Of a stretch of DNA of 64,000 nucleotides, positions 10,950 through 23,028 are shown one piece after another. The notes beneath the pieces are model-generated. The model saw only the letters and a list, made by a program, of their open reading frames with translations, made no database searches and was not told the origin of the DNA. The DNA is from Scilla litardierei (taxonomy: Eukaryota > Streptophyta > Magnoliopsida > Asparagales > Asparagaceae). The position numbers and the translations under genes were made by a program. Positions within the stretch are counted from its first letter, which is position 1, and the number at the start of each line of letters is the position of its first letter. Location of the stretch: assembly GCA_030789695.1 (NCBI GenBank), contig CM061136.1:128688648-128752647 (forward strand), read 5' to 3'.

Positions 10950-13885
10950 CTAATCACCCCCCGCGCCCTCGGGCCCGACATCAGCATCTGAACTATAATC
11001 CCCAAATGTACTTGGTCCTACGTCAGCATCCGCTCCGAGATTCACTTCACGATCCTCATCTGACTCATCATCTGAATATCGTTGCCTCTTACTCCTCGTA
11101 CTTGGTCCGACATCTTCATTACCTCCCATTACTTCTCGCGCTGTTTCCCAAAGGAGATCATCACCCGCATCCACAAAATCCTGAAGCTCTTGGTCAGTAG
11201 GAATCATCCAATCATCATTCTCATCCACATCCCTCAAAAAATAGGATCAAAAGTCTTGTCTTTATTCAATGCCTGCTTGTACCGCCTCTCAAGCTTTTTG
11301 TTATATTGAATGAAAACGAGATCATTCAACATTTTTTGCAAGAGGCAATTTCTCTTCTTAGAATGTAACTGAAATAAGAAAGGAAATAGTTAACACAAAC
11401 AATATAGTTATAATTGTTAATTTGTTATGATTCTTAAGAAAGAAAATTTCGATAAAATATGACTCACGTTGTCAAATGCACTCCAATTGCGCTCACATGG
11501 TGAGGGACTACAAGTTTGACTTAAAACCCTGATAGCAAACTTTTGAAGCAAAGGGGTCTCACGCCCGTAATTTAGCCACCATTGATCTAGGTTTAGAAAA
11601 TTAGAATTGTAGTCAACTAAATGATAGTTAATAAATAAGTGTATGAAAGTAAATTATATATGCAATACTTACTAGGTGCAAGTTTACTCCTTTGCCTAAT
11701 AGCAGATGCAATTCCAAATTGCCCTCTTGCATGTGTATATGCAACCAACTCTTCTATCACTTTATCATTCTCATCCGCATTAGGCACAAGCCGGTCAATG
11801 CATTCATAAAGTCCTGCCTTGATCTCTTTATTTCCCTCTACATCCGTTGTATTTTGCTTAAAATATAAGTCGGGGTTGAGGTAAAATCCAGCTGTACACA
11901 TGCAATAACATATTAATACTAATTTAACTGAAAATATTAACTTTAAATCTAAATGCTTTATACCTGCGTGCAAAGGATGATGGAGTTGGTCAGTCCATCT
12001 CTTGTCTATCATAGTCCACACCTTTGTAATCAATCTTTCATCCAAGTCAGTTAGGTTCTTCTTGATCTGCTCCTTTGCTCTGTCCATTGCTTCATAAATG
12101 TACCCCATGCATGGCTTCTCTTCAATATCAACCAACCTAACAACATCCACAAGAGGTGCCAACACTTGACAAGAAAGACGAACATTGTCCCAAAACTCGG
12201 ATTTAGCAACAATCCTCTCAACTCTTTGTCCACATGGCTTCTTTGCAAAGTCGCTCTTTCTCCATGCTTCAGAAACAAATAGAACTTGAAGATGATGCCT
12301 ATTCTCAAAGATGCTCTTCAAGGTGTAAAAGGATGTCGCAAACCTTGTCAAACATGCCCTATGCAATTCCCTTCCACCCGTCAATTTCCTCATCATGTTG
12401 AGCACTCTTCCGTGATTGTAGATGTAAACCACTACACTCCTCGCATCAGACAAAACACTTTTAATCTTTGTTACCTTCTCACCAACATCTTGTAACATCA
12501 AGTTCACACAATGTGCTGCACATGGAGTCCAAAACATCTTGGGATGTTGCTCCTCTAATATCTTTCCGGCAAGCTTGAAATTTGAGCCATTATCGGTAAT
12601 AAACTATAAGAAAATATTTATTTGATTAGTAAACAATCAAAAACAAGTAACCAAATAGATAACAAAATTTACTCATGTTTCTAGGTTACCTGTACGATAT
12701 TCTCCGCTCCCACATCCTCTATAACTTCATTTATCATCTTCACAATGAGTTGTGCATCCTTGACATGCTCTGATGCATCAATGGATTTAAGAAACACAGT
12801 TCCTTGTGGACAGTTCACCAAAAAGTTTATCAAGCATCGCCCCTTCCCATCTGTCCAAAAGTCACTCATTATGGAACATCCATATGTCTTCCAATGCACC
12901 CTAAATGAATCCACAAACTGCTTCGTATCTGCTAACACTTCCTTCAATAAGGTTATCCGCATGTTGTGGTAAGTCGGGGCCGGCATGCCTAACAAAAGTA
13001 AAATGAAAGGAATGTGAGATCATAAACTTGTTCTTGCGATGCAATTTAATTAAATAAATAATAATTACCTCTTCCATAATCCCCAATTGCGTGGACGGCC
13101 ACCTGGAAGCCTTCATCACGAAACACATTAAAGGGTAGGCCAGTCGCATATGCCCACTCCACAATCCTTTTCCAAGCTATCTTTTTCAGCTTCTCCTTGT
13201 AAGGGTCATTCTTATCAATTCTTGTTTGCTCAATTTTCTTCAAATCAGTCTTGAACACAGAATCAAGAGGACCACGAACATCGCTAGATCGCATTCTCTT
13301 CTTACTCCCACTTGAAATAGGCGTAGAAGTACCACTATAAGTACAAGTATCTGTACCTTGTTGTTGTTGGTCTTCTTCTTCATATTCTCCATCAACCTCA
13401 TTTGGGTTTCTTCGAAGAATTTCTAAATCTCGATTTTTTTGAGCCTTTTTCTTCTCATATTCATCCAAAGAAGCTCGAACTTGCTTTTGTATTTCCAAAG
13501 TCACATTGGGACACCCCTTGACATCGCCCTTCTTGTTAGCGAGATGACATTTCACTCGATGAATCCCTCCACTCATCCTCTTGTTGCATAGTAAGTACCA
13601 CACCAAGTTGCAATTGTTGGGATCTCTCCGCTCTGCCCAATTCCAAGCCACATCCCCAGAAGAACTCTTCGAACCACATGTGGACGACATAGGCATAGAA
13701 CTAGAAGAAGCAACTTCCTCAACCCCTCTCCCCGTACCTAATCATTAATCAATCAATAAACTAATCAAAATACTAAAAAACCAGCAATTATATGATAAAA
13801 CAAACCCAAATAGCATACAAATTAAAAATCACCAAATAAGCTTAGAGACGCGTTAAATGGAGAACTTACCATGAGTTTGTGACAT
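10950..13885 (-). pseudogene. hAT transposase, seven exons, one frameshift
   Basis: Exons on the minus strand, by splice sites and phase, are 13885-13870, 13737-13069, 12988-12690, 12603-11964, 11891-11673, 11586-11468 and 11368-10950. All junctions keep phase. Exon 2 has a BED-type zinc finger (WYLLCNKRMSGGIHRVKCHL). Exon 3 has a DUF659-like block with SDFWTDGKGR. Exon 4 starts with FITDNGSNFKLAGK and has PCAAHCVNLML, the RNase H-like catalytic region. Exon 6 has the C-terminal dimerisation block (NQWWLNYGRETPLLQ and then CERNWSAFDN). The last exon shifts frame at a six-A run, 11236-11241 (six T on the coding strand), where seven would keep the acidic tail open. The total is near 790 codons. 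The enzyme cuts and pastes the element; apart from that slip it looks functional. Confidence 0.85.
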
Positions 13886-14183
13886 TTCCAACTTGGTTTG
13901 TGAGGGAGAATGAAGAGATGATGACTACACTGCAATAAAAGAAATGACAAGAAAGAATTAATAGAATCAATGGATTAGCATTAGCAAAAATCAATTTTAC
14001 TCATCTACTTTGTCTATGGTTTAGCAAATAGATTAGCAAATATCTAATATCCAAAATATGCAAACATGGATATATCATATAACATGTGCTTTGCTTTTTC
14101 TATATGCCAGCTTATGCTACTATTGGTATATTCTTACTTCCATTGCTTCACAATCTAAGCTTGTCTCTTTTCTTCTATTACAG

Positions 14184-14580
14184 TATCATGGCACTGAAGC
14201 AAGAAAAAGAATTTCTTTCCTGATGGGTGACCTCGCGACTGACAGAAGAACAAGAACACTTGAACAGAAAATGGCAACAAGTCCCAAAGATGGGAAGCAA
14301 ATGACGCAGTCATAATGAGGCATCGTTGAGCTATTGTATAAATTATAATGATTAATGACTAATGCGTCTGTAAATTTTATGCTGTGGATTTGTGTTTGGT
14401 CTGTAGTATCCACCATGAAGAGGACTACAGATTTGTTTCATTATAGATGCATGACTACTGCATGGGTTCTGTGGCAAGTAGCTGAATCCGAATGTTTATA
14501 CTGTGCTATTGTGCAAGCATTAAGATCAATGAGACAAGTTATTCTTGATAATATTCTTGATAATATACTTGATATTTGAT
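14184..14580 (+). pseudogene. Captured host-gene 3' exon inside the hAT (unidentified)
   Basis: A pyrimidine tract and acceptor CTATTACAG end at 14183. An open frame of 43 codons follows (14184-14315), basic and polar (EARKRISFLMGDLATDRR), stopping at TAA. Then comes 3'-UTR-like sequence to about 14580. It lies upstream of, and opposite to, the transposase, where autonomous hATs normally have only a promoter. The layout of intron end, terminal exon and UTR suggests a gene piece picked up by the transposon. I do not recognise the source gene. Confidence 0.4.
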
Positions 14581-14819
14581 AATAAACAAAATCTTAAAGC
14601 TGTACCCTGGCTGGGAAAACAACCATTAGTAATTTAATCTTAAGAAATGGCATGAATTTACGGAACAATCTTAAAATCCCTGGCCATGGCCAGTGAGCTC
14701 CTGCACATCCTAGCATTGGCAAATCAAATTCAAAATCCCAAAAAGAAGGAAAAGAATACCTAAGCGCCAAAGTCACGCTGCCTCTTCAAAAAGTTTGTCA
14801 AGATTTCGTAATCGAAATT

Positions 14820-15300
14820 TTTTTTTTGAGGCGAGCTAAGCCGCTGAGCGTCGGGGCAAATCGTAATCAAAATCCCAAAAGTCTGTTCGTCGGGGCCGAG
14901 GGAGGTCGTGCTAAGCCGTTGAGCGGGCGGTTCAACGGATCTGAGCGGTAGGGCTTGAGGCGACGAGAGATGGCTGCCGGCGGCGGAATTTGAGGCGGCC
15001 TATTTTGAGGCGCGGCAACGACGAGAGATGAGATTTCGATCGCCGATGCTGGGAGATTGGAGAGAGCCGCAGCGGGAGAGAGGAGATACCGAGAGATCGC
15101 TTTGGTTTCTTCGGAAGAGAGGAGAGAGCCGCTGCGTTTCTTTGGGGTTTCCGTCGGGAGAGAGAGAGAGAAAGGGGGCGATGGCTGCGGATTAAAATTA
15201 CCCTAAAAAATGCCGTCGTTTGGGGGTATCTGGGATTAAAAACATTTAAAAAAACCCAAAAACAATATCGGGTTCTGACCGACTTTCGACTCAGCTAACG
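14820..15300 (-). promoter_or_regulatory. GC-rich 5' region of the hAT element
   Basis: A compositionally distinct GC-rich block (many GAGGCG, GAGAG and GCGGC steps) between the captured fragment and the right subterminal repeats. It lies upstream of the transposase, so a promoter or 5' leader role is likely but not shown. No long ORF is present. Confidence 0.3.
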
Positions 15301-15430
15301 TGGACAAAAAGTCGGCCCAAATCGCCGACTATGCGGTTAGCGAGTCATCCAGCGACTTTCGAAAAAAATTAAGTCGGTCTAACACCGACTTTCGACTAGT
15401 CGGGGACTAGTCGGCGACTAGTCGCCGCCT

Positions 15431-15948
15431 CGATAGCACAAGCTGCTTGTCAGCGGTGGGATCGACGGCGTCATCGGGGTTGGCAGGATGTGTGTCGATG
15501 AAGCTTGATGGTGACGACATCGTCTCAACGAGGGCAGATGATGAAGATGCTGATGCGGGGGAGTTGACGGCGGCGAGGATGCACCAGGGGACATCGGTTT
15601 AGGTTGAAGGCGCCACTAAGGTGGCACGAGGCGCGAGGGCGATGAAGACGAGGACGACGGTGCCGAGGAGCGGGCAGAGATCGGGGCGGCGATGGAGGGT
15701 AGTTGGGGTTTCGACATTTTTTCTTCTCTCGCTTCTTTCTTCCTTTCTCTCTTTTGTTCTCAAAATTATTTTCTCTCTTTATTTCCTTTCTCATTTTTCC
15801 TTTGAAGTTTTATTTTTCTCTTTATTTTGATTTTTATTGAACTCTTTTGATTTCTTTTTTTTGAATTTTTTGAACTCTCTTCTTTTTTCTGATTTAATAA
15901 AAGGTTTTTTGATGAAAGAAGAAAAGAAAAGAAAACTAATCAGAGTTA
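15431..15948. other. Interior of non-autonomous element 1, right of the hAT insertion
   Basis: A GC-rich part (to about 15710) rich in GATGACG-like steps resembles the interiors of the other two non-autonomous elements. A T-rich tract follows up to the primer site. No intact coding region is seen. Confidence 0.5.
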
Positions 15949-15960
15949 GCTTTGATACCA

Positions 15961-16458
15961 AATTTACGCAAGATGGAAGCGGGAAGGGATGTGGTGAGAA
16001 TTTTGGGGAGAAGATTATGGATTTGATAAATTTTTGGATCTTGCATCCGAAAAATCTTTCTGTCACCGACTACACACCTTGCACGTGGAGATTCTTCGGA
16101 CCTCTCGCCTAAGCAATCAAGCCCACTCTCGCACACCAATTCAAAAGATTTAATTCGTGGAGAAACTAAAAGTTTACATCAGAAACTAATTTTCATTGAA
16201 TTCTTCATTGAAAAAATTAAGAAGTTTGTGACCTTTATACATGCTTACAACTTGACTCTTTGATACTGATTAGGACTTAAAATTCTAGATCAAACTAAAA
16301 CACTCAAATAAAAAAGACTCAAATAAAAAAAAGACTCAAATAACTAAAACTCTCAAAATAATAAAAAGACTCAACTATTTTAAATTCTCTAAGGACTCAA
16401 ACTCTATCACATATAAAATATTTTAATAAAAAAGAGTCCATCTTGAAGTTGGTCACCA
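15961..16458 (-). repeat. 5' LTR (in element orientation) of non-autonomous element 1
   Basis: A direct repeat of 8128-8608 that lies next to the complementary primer site at 15949-15960. Its outer end meets the hAT-type element at 16464. Confidence 0.7.
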
Positions 16459-16463
16459 TTAGT

Positions 16464-17640
16464 TAGGAGTGGCAATTGGGCTGGGCCGGGTAGAGTTTGT
16501 CTTGACATGATTAATGGTATACTGAAACCCAACTCGAATTATATTTGGTTGAATATCATCACTTTTACCCAACCCGGAAAAAGTCCCTCGACTGGCTTGG
16601 CCTTGAGGGTTGGGTTTGGGTCAGGTTATATAAAGATAATCCGTGTAAATTTAGTTTATTTGCAAAAAATCCAGCTTCAAAAACAAAAAAAATTCTTCAA
16701 CAAAAAATTTCAGCAACAAAAAGGCAAAATCGTGTTAATTTGGCTGTTTTGCAAAAAAAAATCCAGTAACAAACACAAAAGTCCCAAAAACACCCTTAAA
16801 CAAAATTTCAACAATAAACACATCAGCAGCGTCAATTTGTTTTTTTGCATCAAATTTCTAGCAACAAACACAAATTCTCCAACAGAAATGCTCCAATGAA
16901 ATGTTGAACAACATTCTTCAACAAAGGTTCCATTAAAGCACGAGAAGAGGGGATTACGAGAGAGAATTGCATAGTTTCAAGATGATGTTAAGAGGCACAA
17001 TTGCATCAAATTTCTCTTCAAATTTCAAATCTCTTAGATCTCAACTACGACGGCGGAGCCCTTGGCATCTCTCCATTTGCGAGATCGACAATTGAACACC
17101 ATAAATAAGGGCAACGTCGACTATAGCTAGAACTAATAGCAACCCTCACCTTTGTATTGTGTCTTCGTGTGTTTGTGAGAGGAGAGAAGTGATCGTGAGA
17201 GGAGGGGGTCTCAAAACACAACAAGATCACGAGAGGAGTGTAGAGCAGTGGAGTGAAAATTAGTATTGTCGGATAAGAACTATTTATAAAAGGGTTAATG
17301 GGTCTGATGTGGGTCATCATGTATAATGCTTAAATTTAATCTAGCGGCATATGAGTGAAGTGGAAATTAGTATTGTCGGGTAAGAACTATTTATAAAAGG
17401 GTTAATGGGTCTGATGTGGGTCATCGTGTATAACCCTTAAATTTAATCTAGCGGCATATGGGTCGACTGGCATATGTGTCGACTTTGGTCCATGTTCTAA
17501 CCCATACACGACTTGCATGTTTTGTTGGTTGATGGGCCTACCTGGATGCAACTTGAATCTAGATAGATCTATATCCATACTTGAAAATTGGACCGAGTAT
17601 GCGGTTGACTTGTCTGATCGGGCCCAAATTGCCACCCCTA
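16464..17640. mobile_element. hAT-type non-autonomous element A (TAGGGGTGGCA family)
   Basis: The left end reads TAGGAGTGGCAATTGGGC, and the right end is its near-perfect inverse, GCCCAAATTGCCACCCCTA. These are the terminal repeats of the plant hAT family with TAGGGGTGGCA ends. The interior has no transposase and includes a local duplication (near 17250-17310 and 17366-17432). The 8-bp target duplication is diverged or disturbed by the adjoining LTR end. Confidence 0.7.
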
Positions 17641-18052
17641 TGCACTAGCAGCAATTAGGGTAGGTCATAATTCATCCAACTCGGTGAAGGCCACATTCGA
17701 ACCGTACTAAATAACATTTGGATTAGCGACCTAAACCATAGGTGACCTGAGGAAATTTTTGATAACATGTACATGACCTGCTTAATCTGATTAAATGGCT
17801 AGGTCGAGTTATGGTCGCATTTAGCTTTGCAACATTAAATTGCTGAATAATACGGCTATAATTTTATTAAAGGAATATACGATTCAATCAAAGTCCGAAC
17901 TCTCGTGTTTAACAAAGGGTGAAACAATTTACATATAAAATTCTAGTACTAAATTTATTTATTGTTTTTGAAAATAACAAAATAATTATCTCCCATGTAA
18001 AACATATGAATAAAACATTTTAACACATTGTTAGAAAGTACGCAAGCCAACC

Positions 18053-18456
18053 ACTAAGCATTTTTGCTCTTGTTTTCTAATACAAACACTCAAATGTATA
18101 AATTTGGGCTGAGTCGAGTTAGATTATAGGTTTATGCTTGAGAACAATATTTGATTTCATTTCTATGTATGTTCGAGTCAACGTCATTGCATTGCCTTTT
18201 TGTGATAATCATCTTTAATATTATCCTTGACTTCTTAAAATGTGGGGTTGGCTCACTAAGCATTTTTGCTCTTGTTTTCTAATACAAACACACAAATGTA
18301 TAAATTTGGGCTGAGTCGAGTTAGATTATAGGTTTATGCTTGAGAACAATATTTGATTTCATTTCTATGTATGTTCGAGTCAACGTCATTGCATTGCCTT
18401 TTTGTGATAATCATCTTTAATATTATCCTTGACTTCTTAAAATGTGGGGTTGGCTC
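18053..18456. repeat. 202-bp tandem duplication
   Basis: Two head-to-tail copies of a 202-bp unit starting ACTAAGCATTTTTGC at 18053 and 18255. I see about one base difference, so the event is recent. It contains no ORF. Confidence 0.9.
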
Positions 18457-18890
18457 ACTGAAGTTAAGAAAGCTTTATTGGAGAACTAACCAGGACGGTT
18501 CGACTTGAGAAATTATTTGACCCACCAAAACTTTTAGATAAATGCCTCCTATCTCAGAATCATTGCCTAAACCCTTTCTGAAGAATCATAGCTAGTGATG
18601 TCTGAAATGTGAGATGTGATGCTTCACGGGAAAAATTTATCAAAATACTCATTGATCTCTCGAGCTCTGTCAACTCCCACATTCGCTTTCGATCCAAATC
18701 CGAAAGGAATAGCAACAATAAAGAATTCCACTTTGGGCTCTTCTCTCTTGCTTCCCGTAGTTCTAAAGATTCATTAATGCATTTGCTTTTGTTGGTAAAC
18801 TTTTGATTGTGAATTGGATTTCATTAAGGGGAATCAAACCAAATCAGGATTTGGCTGTTGGATTATGCTATGAGGCCGTCATCCCTTTTC

Positions 18891-19036
18891 TATAAGCCTT
18901 TAGTCTTTATAATTGCATTTAACTTGTTCTTGTTTGGAGCTTCTTCGTTTTTTGTTAATTTTCTATACGCATTTAGTCTTTATAATTGCATTTAACTTGT
19001 TCTTGTTTGTAGCTTCTTCGTTTTTTGTTAATTTAT
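18891..19036. repeat. 73-bp tandem duplication
   Basis: The unit with TTTAGTCTTTATAATTGCAT occurs twice, 73 bp apart, with a few differences. Confidence 0.85.
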
Positions 19037-19226
19037 GAGAAATGTTGTTGCTTTATCGGAATCCTTCTTAATTGGACCAACATTAAAAATTAACAATGCC
19101 TAGATTTGGATCCAACCCAAGCCTAATCCTAACGTGATCTAAAACGTGTTGAGTATTGGTTACATATATTTTTATCGTGTCAGGTATGTGTGATGGCCCT
19201 TAATCCAAATTTTATTTGGGTCAGGT

Positions 19227-19827
19227 TGATGAGGACATCAGAAGGGAAATAAGATGTGATAAAATGGGAAAAAACAAAATAGGAATCTGTAAAGATAAAT
19301 GATATATAAGTTTTAAATCTTTATAATGGAAATTGAACGATTACCGATTTCAACATCTTGCATATTAAAGATTCCTTTGGCCATCATACCATGGTGATTA
19401 AGCTCACTCTTACACCCCGCATGCATAAGAGATTCAATGATTTTGCAAAAACATAGTTTACAAGCTTAATTTTTATTCAATATTCTGTTCATCAATTCGG
19501 CTTATCTTAAAATTTGATTATAGACTCATATATGTAAAGGGAGAAACAAACTCTTGGTAGAATCATACTCAATCTCTTAATAGGACTCAAATACCTAAAG
19601 TAAATAAAAAAATAAACGAGTCTTTCTTAGAACAAGAAACTCAAGTACTTTTAAAATAACTCAAATAACAAGATATATTTAGGACTTAACATGAAGTTTA
19701 AACTAAAACTCTTAAAATTAACTCAAAACTTTTAAAAAATCTAATCTTCTACAATTAGAAGTCATCCCTTATGATTCTTGTCAATTCGTAATAGAACTTG
19801 TATGTAGTCCAAATTTGTTTTGCATCA
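19227..19827 (-). repeat. 3' LTR (in element orientation) of non-autonomous element 2
   Basis: It aligns with 21757-22402. Shared landmarks include CGCATGCATAA and a run of GACTCAAATA-type repeats. It is followed by TCTTTCTTGG, a weak polypurine complement. Confidence 0.65.
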
Positions 19828-21742
19828 AATCTTTCTTGGTGGGAGAAAACTCGACCTTGAGTTTTGAAGTAGAACAATATGCAGAAGCTAAAGTAACTAT
19901 ATCGGGAGTAACAATTCAATGGTGAGAGCTATGAGTACAGTAACAAATGCAATAACTGCTAGCTCGTAGGAAATGGATTAATTGGAATAATCAAGTTTAT
20001 ATGTTTTACCTCAAGTGTAATAAGTGAATTAGATGCTGGTTTCAATGTGCACTCTAATTGACGTGTTACTTTGCCTCTGGCTGTAGCTTCATTTCAGGCT
20101 CAAGCTCATGATCGGATTTGAGCTCAATGCAAATTCAGGTTCTGGCTCAAGCTCGATCTTGGACACGGGCTCAAGTTAAATCTTGGACTAAGGTTCAAGT
20201 TCAAGATTTGACTTGGGTTGTATCATTGGTCCTTAGTTAGGCTCAGACTCATGTTGGAATGCCAACTTTAGCTTGACGTGGGAATCTATTTCAAGATGTG
20301 ACTCGATCTCAGAGTCTAACTGAGACTCTTACTTTGAGTTTTAATGGCTCTAATTATAATATTTCTTGGACTTGCATCTTCTGACATGTATCCATCATAT
20401 ATTGTATTCTTACTTGCAAAGTCTGTACCATCCTCTTCATCTCTTATGCTAAGCTTTGCTATTCTTTTATTGAGTTTTCTTACGACAAACGACGGATTGA
20501 TTGGTGTTGAAGAGATATCGTTGGCGGAGCTCGGGCTTCATTTTACTGAAGTAGTCATCTCCTCATACTCATCGGTTAGGTTGTAGCACACAAAACATTC
20601 TTCAATGCTCCTAATATTTTGATCTACAACGATTCTCAAATCCGTAGAAAATAGATTTATCAAACTATTCTCTAGATATATAGCATTCAGAAAAACTCAG
20701 AAAATATGCATAAGTATGTAAACTGGCTTTAGTACATCAAAATAGTAGACATGGCTCAAAATTTGTTGAAAATCCTTGAAATTTTTAAATGGTTATTGTA
20801 GCACATGAAAAATCAAAAAAAAAAAAAAATCCTCAAGCTATACTATAGTTAGGGCTTATCTATTACTATAGCTAGTGGCTCGGTTGGACACTATAGTAGC
20901 CACCTCTAGCCAGCTCGAGTTTGGTTAGATCTTAGCTCGACCAGCTCGAGTTTGGCTCAATCGGCTTTGGTTTGGCTTATACGGCTCATTCTAGAGCTGG
21001 CTTGGGTGGTTCGACTTGCTATCGAATTTAGCTCAACAAAGTTAACACTGAAGCATACTGCTGGATCTAAGCTAGTTAAAAAACATGCGACTACGATGGC
21101 GTCCGATGATGAAAATGATGATAGAGATGATTGATGTCGACGATAACGATGATATAGGTGAACATAGGCGACACTGACGGGGGCATGTGTAACTGGATTC
21201 GACGACGATGGTTGTGAAGGCAAAGCTAGAAGTCGGTGATAATGACGATGATGAGAGAGAAACTTGATGGTGGTGGTGGATCTAGAAGTCGACGAAGATA
21301 TGATAATGATGGGGAAACTTGGTGGTGGTGGATCTAGAAGTCAATGACGACATGATAATGTGGGATAAACTTGGTGGAGGAGGATCTGGATGCCAGTGAC
21401 AACAACAATGATGATAATGGAAGATGGCAGTAATGGTGGTGGTGAATGTGGAGGGAGAAAATAGATGTGGTGAACTTGGTTGCAGAGGGCAATGCCAGGC
21501 TTTTAGGCTAGGGTTTCGGTAATGATCGCGATGGAGAAAAAGATGAATCGTGGCGGCATCAATTTTAAATATATTTTCTACAGCTGAAATTGAAATTTTT
21601 TGTTAATCTGGACTAAAGTCCACTAATAACTCTGTTTTCTATCTGTAAACTAAAATAGAAAGAATTTTTTGACACTATGGGAAAATTAGACCTAATCCGA
21701 GGGAGAAAAAGGAAGAGGATGATAAAGAAAATAGAATTTTTA

Positions 21743-21754
21743 GCTCCAACACCA
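21743..21754 (-). other. Variant primer binding site of non-autonomous element 2
   Basis: On the minus strand it reads TGGTGTTGGAGC, where the usual Met-tRNA site is TGGTATCAGAGC. This means either a decayed site or another tRNA. Confidence 0.5.
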
Positions 21755-21756
21755 AT

Positions 21757-22402
21757 TGATGGGATATCATAAGGAAAATAATATGTTGGATAAATTAGGA
21801 GAGAGCTAATTAAGGATTTGTCAAGATAAAGGATAAATAAGTTTTAGGAACCTCACTACACAACTCGACGATCACCGAATTCAACGCATCACATATTGAA
21901 GATTCTTTCATACCTCACACCCAGATGGTCAAACCCACTCTTGTGCCTCGCATGCATAAAAGATCAATGGTTTCATAAATACAAAGTTTCACAAATTTAA
22001 TTTTCTATATTCAATATTCTATTCATTCATTCATCACATCTAGACGTTTGATTTTAGAATCATATTAATATGAGAAGAAACAAACTCATATTCATACTCA
22101 TTCAGACTCTTAACAGGACTTAAATACCTAAATAAAATTAAATAAAATAAAAGAGTTTCCCTTAGAACATGAAACTATAAAGACTCTCAAAAGGACTCAA
22201 ATAACAAAATATAAAAGGACTCAAAACTAAAAGTTTACACTGATTTGAACTTCTAAAATTGACTCATCTGGAAAAACAAATCGTTCTTTTACTTTTATGA
22301 TTAGGAGTCTTTACTTTTACGATTAGGAGTCTTTACTTGATTAGGATACACTTCAATTCACAGTAAAACTTGCCCGTGGTCCAAGTTCGTTCTGTATTAT
22401 CA
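21757..22402 (-). repeat. 5' LTR (in element orientation) of non-autonomous element 2
   Basis: It begins TGATGGGATATC next to the primer site complement and ends TATTATCA. It is about 45 bp longer than its partner, partly through a 23-bp tandem repeat (GATTAGGAGTCTTTAC, near 22302-22342). Confidence 0.65.
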
Positions 22403-23028
22403 GGTTTGCCCTTATTCGGGTGGATCATACTTGACCCAACCCAAACCCGAAGCTGATCTGACATTGCCTCGTTCGCTACCATTTAATCAAATTTTTAGTA
22501 CAAGCGAGATTGATAACCCCCACAACAACTGTTAATAACCAGTTTGCACAAAGGTTACTACCATGGCAATGAGGAAGCCTTAACTTCTTTAAAACTCAAT
22601 AAATGGGAGGTGGAATGAATAGTTTACTATAGTAGCCACATTTTTCTTTGGAGCACAATATATGTCAAAGATCTAATGGACTCATACTCACGCGGCATGT
22701 TGGCTGGTTGCTGCCATTAATCTGTATTATTCTAAGTGCATTTTATTGCTTTCTGCATGAAGAGGCGATCCAATTGGAAAAACTGTTGCATCTTTATCAT
22801 CCTCATGTTCATCCTCCATCTAGGTGAGGGATAGCCTAAAATATTTTGGTTGAAGTCATCAGAGGAAATGATTTTGTAACAATCTGGTAGATTTTTGTTG
22901 TTCATATCTGGAAGGAATTTTTTAAAATTATAATGAATGTTCAAGATTCTTTTTCCCTGCTTTTGATTTGGAATTTCTGTTGACTCAAGATACAACTAAG
23001 AAATAATCTTCGCCTTACTGTTATTTAG
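22403..23028. other. KNL2 intron sequence before the CENPC-k exons
   Basis: The first about 80 bp carry GACCCAACCCAAACCCGA-like words of an old repeat. The rest is plain intron sequence leading to the acceptor at 23028. Confidence 0.5.

Larger units (their letters stand above)
10330..15430 (-). mobile_element. Autonomous-type hAT DNA transposon, nearly intact
   Basis: A minus-strand transposase gene (10950-13885) is bracketed by clusters of the subterminal motif GACTAGTCG or CGACTAGTC. These lie near 10373-10412 on the left and 15388-15424 on the right. Such subterminal arrays are typical hAT transposase binding regions. The element sits in the interior of non-autonomous LTR element 1. The exact termini and the 8-bp target duplication could not be fixed, so the coordinates are approximate. 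Confidence 0.8.
8128..16458 (-). mobile_element. Non-autonomous LTR retrotransposon 1 (minus orientation), split by a hAT transposon
   Basis: Two direct repeats of about 0.48-0.50 kb (8128-8608 and about 15961-16458) bracket a short interior. The complement of an initiator-Met primer site (GCTTTGATACCA, 15949-15960) touches the right repeat, which makes it the 5' LTR of a minus-strand element. A pyrimidine tract (the complement of a polypurine tract) follows the left repeat. Removing the nested hAT leaves about 2.2 kb of interior with only a decayed gag fragment, so the element must be mobilised by others. The ends are diverged, and the flanking TTAG on both sides is only a tentative target duplication. 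Confidence 0.75.
17641..19226. other. KNL2 intron sequence with two local duplications
   Basis: AT-rich non-coding DNA. Apart from the two tandem duplications listed separately, no gene or element was recognised. The last 150 bp have AACCCAAGCC-like words. These reappear after 22402, so the second LTR element may have landed in an older GACCC-rich repeat. Confidence 0.5.
19227..22402 (-). mobile_element. Non-autonomous LTR retrotransposon 2 (minus orientation)
   Basis: Direct repeats at 19227-19827 and 21757-22402 start TGATG and end ATCA. The complement of a variant primer site (GCTCCAACACCA, 21743-21754) touches the right repeat, so the element points left. The interior of about 1.9 kb (19828-21742) has no gag or pol. 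It holds repeated GCTCGA/CTCAAG words and a GATGATGA-rich block near 21100-21480, like the other two non-autonomous elements. The LTRs are clearly diverged, so the insertion is old. Confidence 0.7.

Noticed and set aside
16507..16899. 130-residue Lys/Asn-rich ORF
   Set aside because: It lies wholly inside the hAT-type element A, is low-complexity (AAACAAAAA repeats) and has no family motif.
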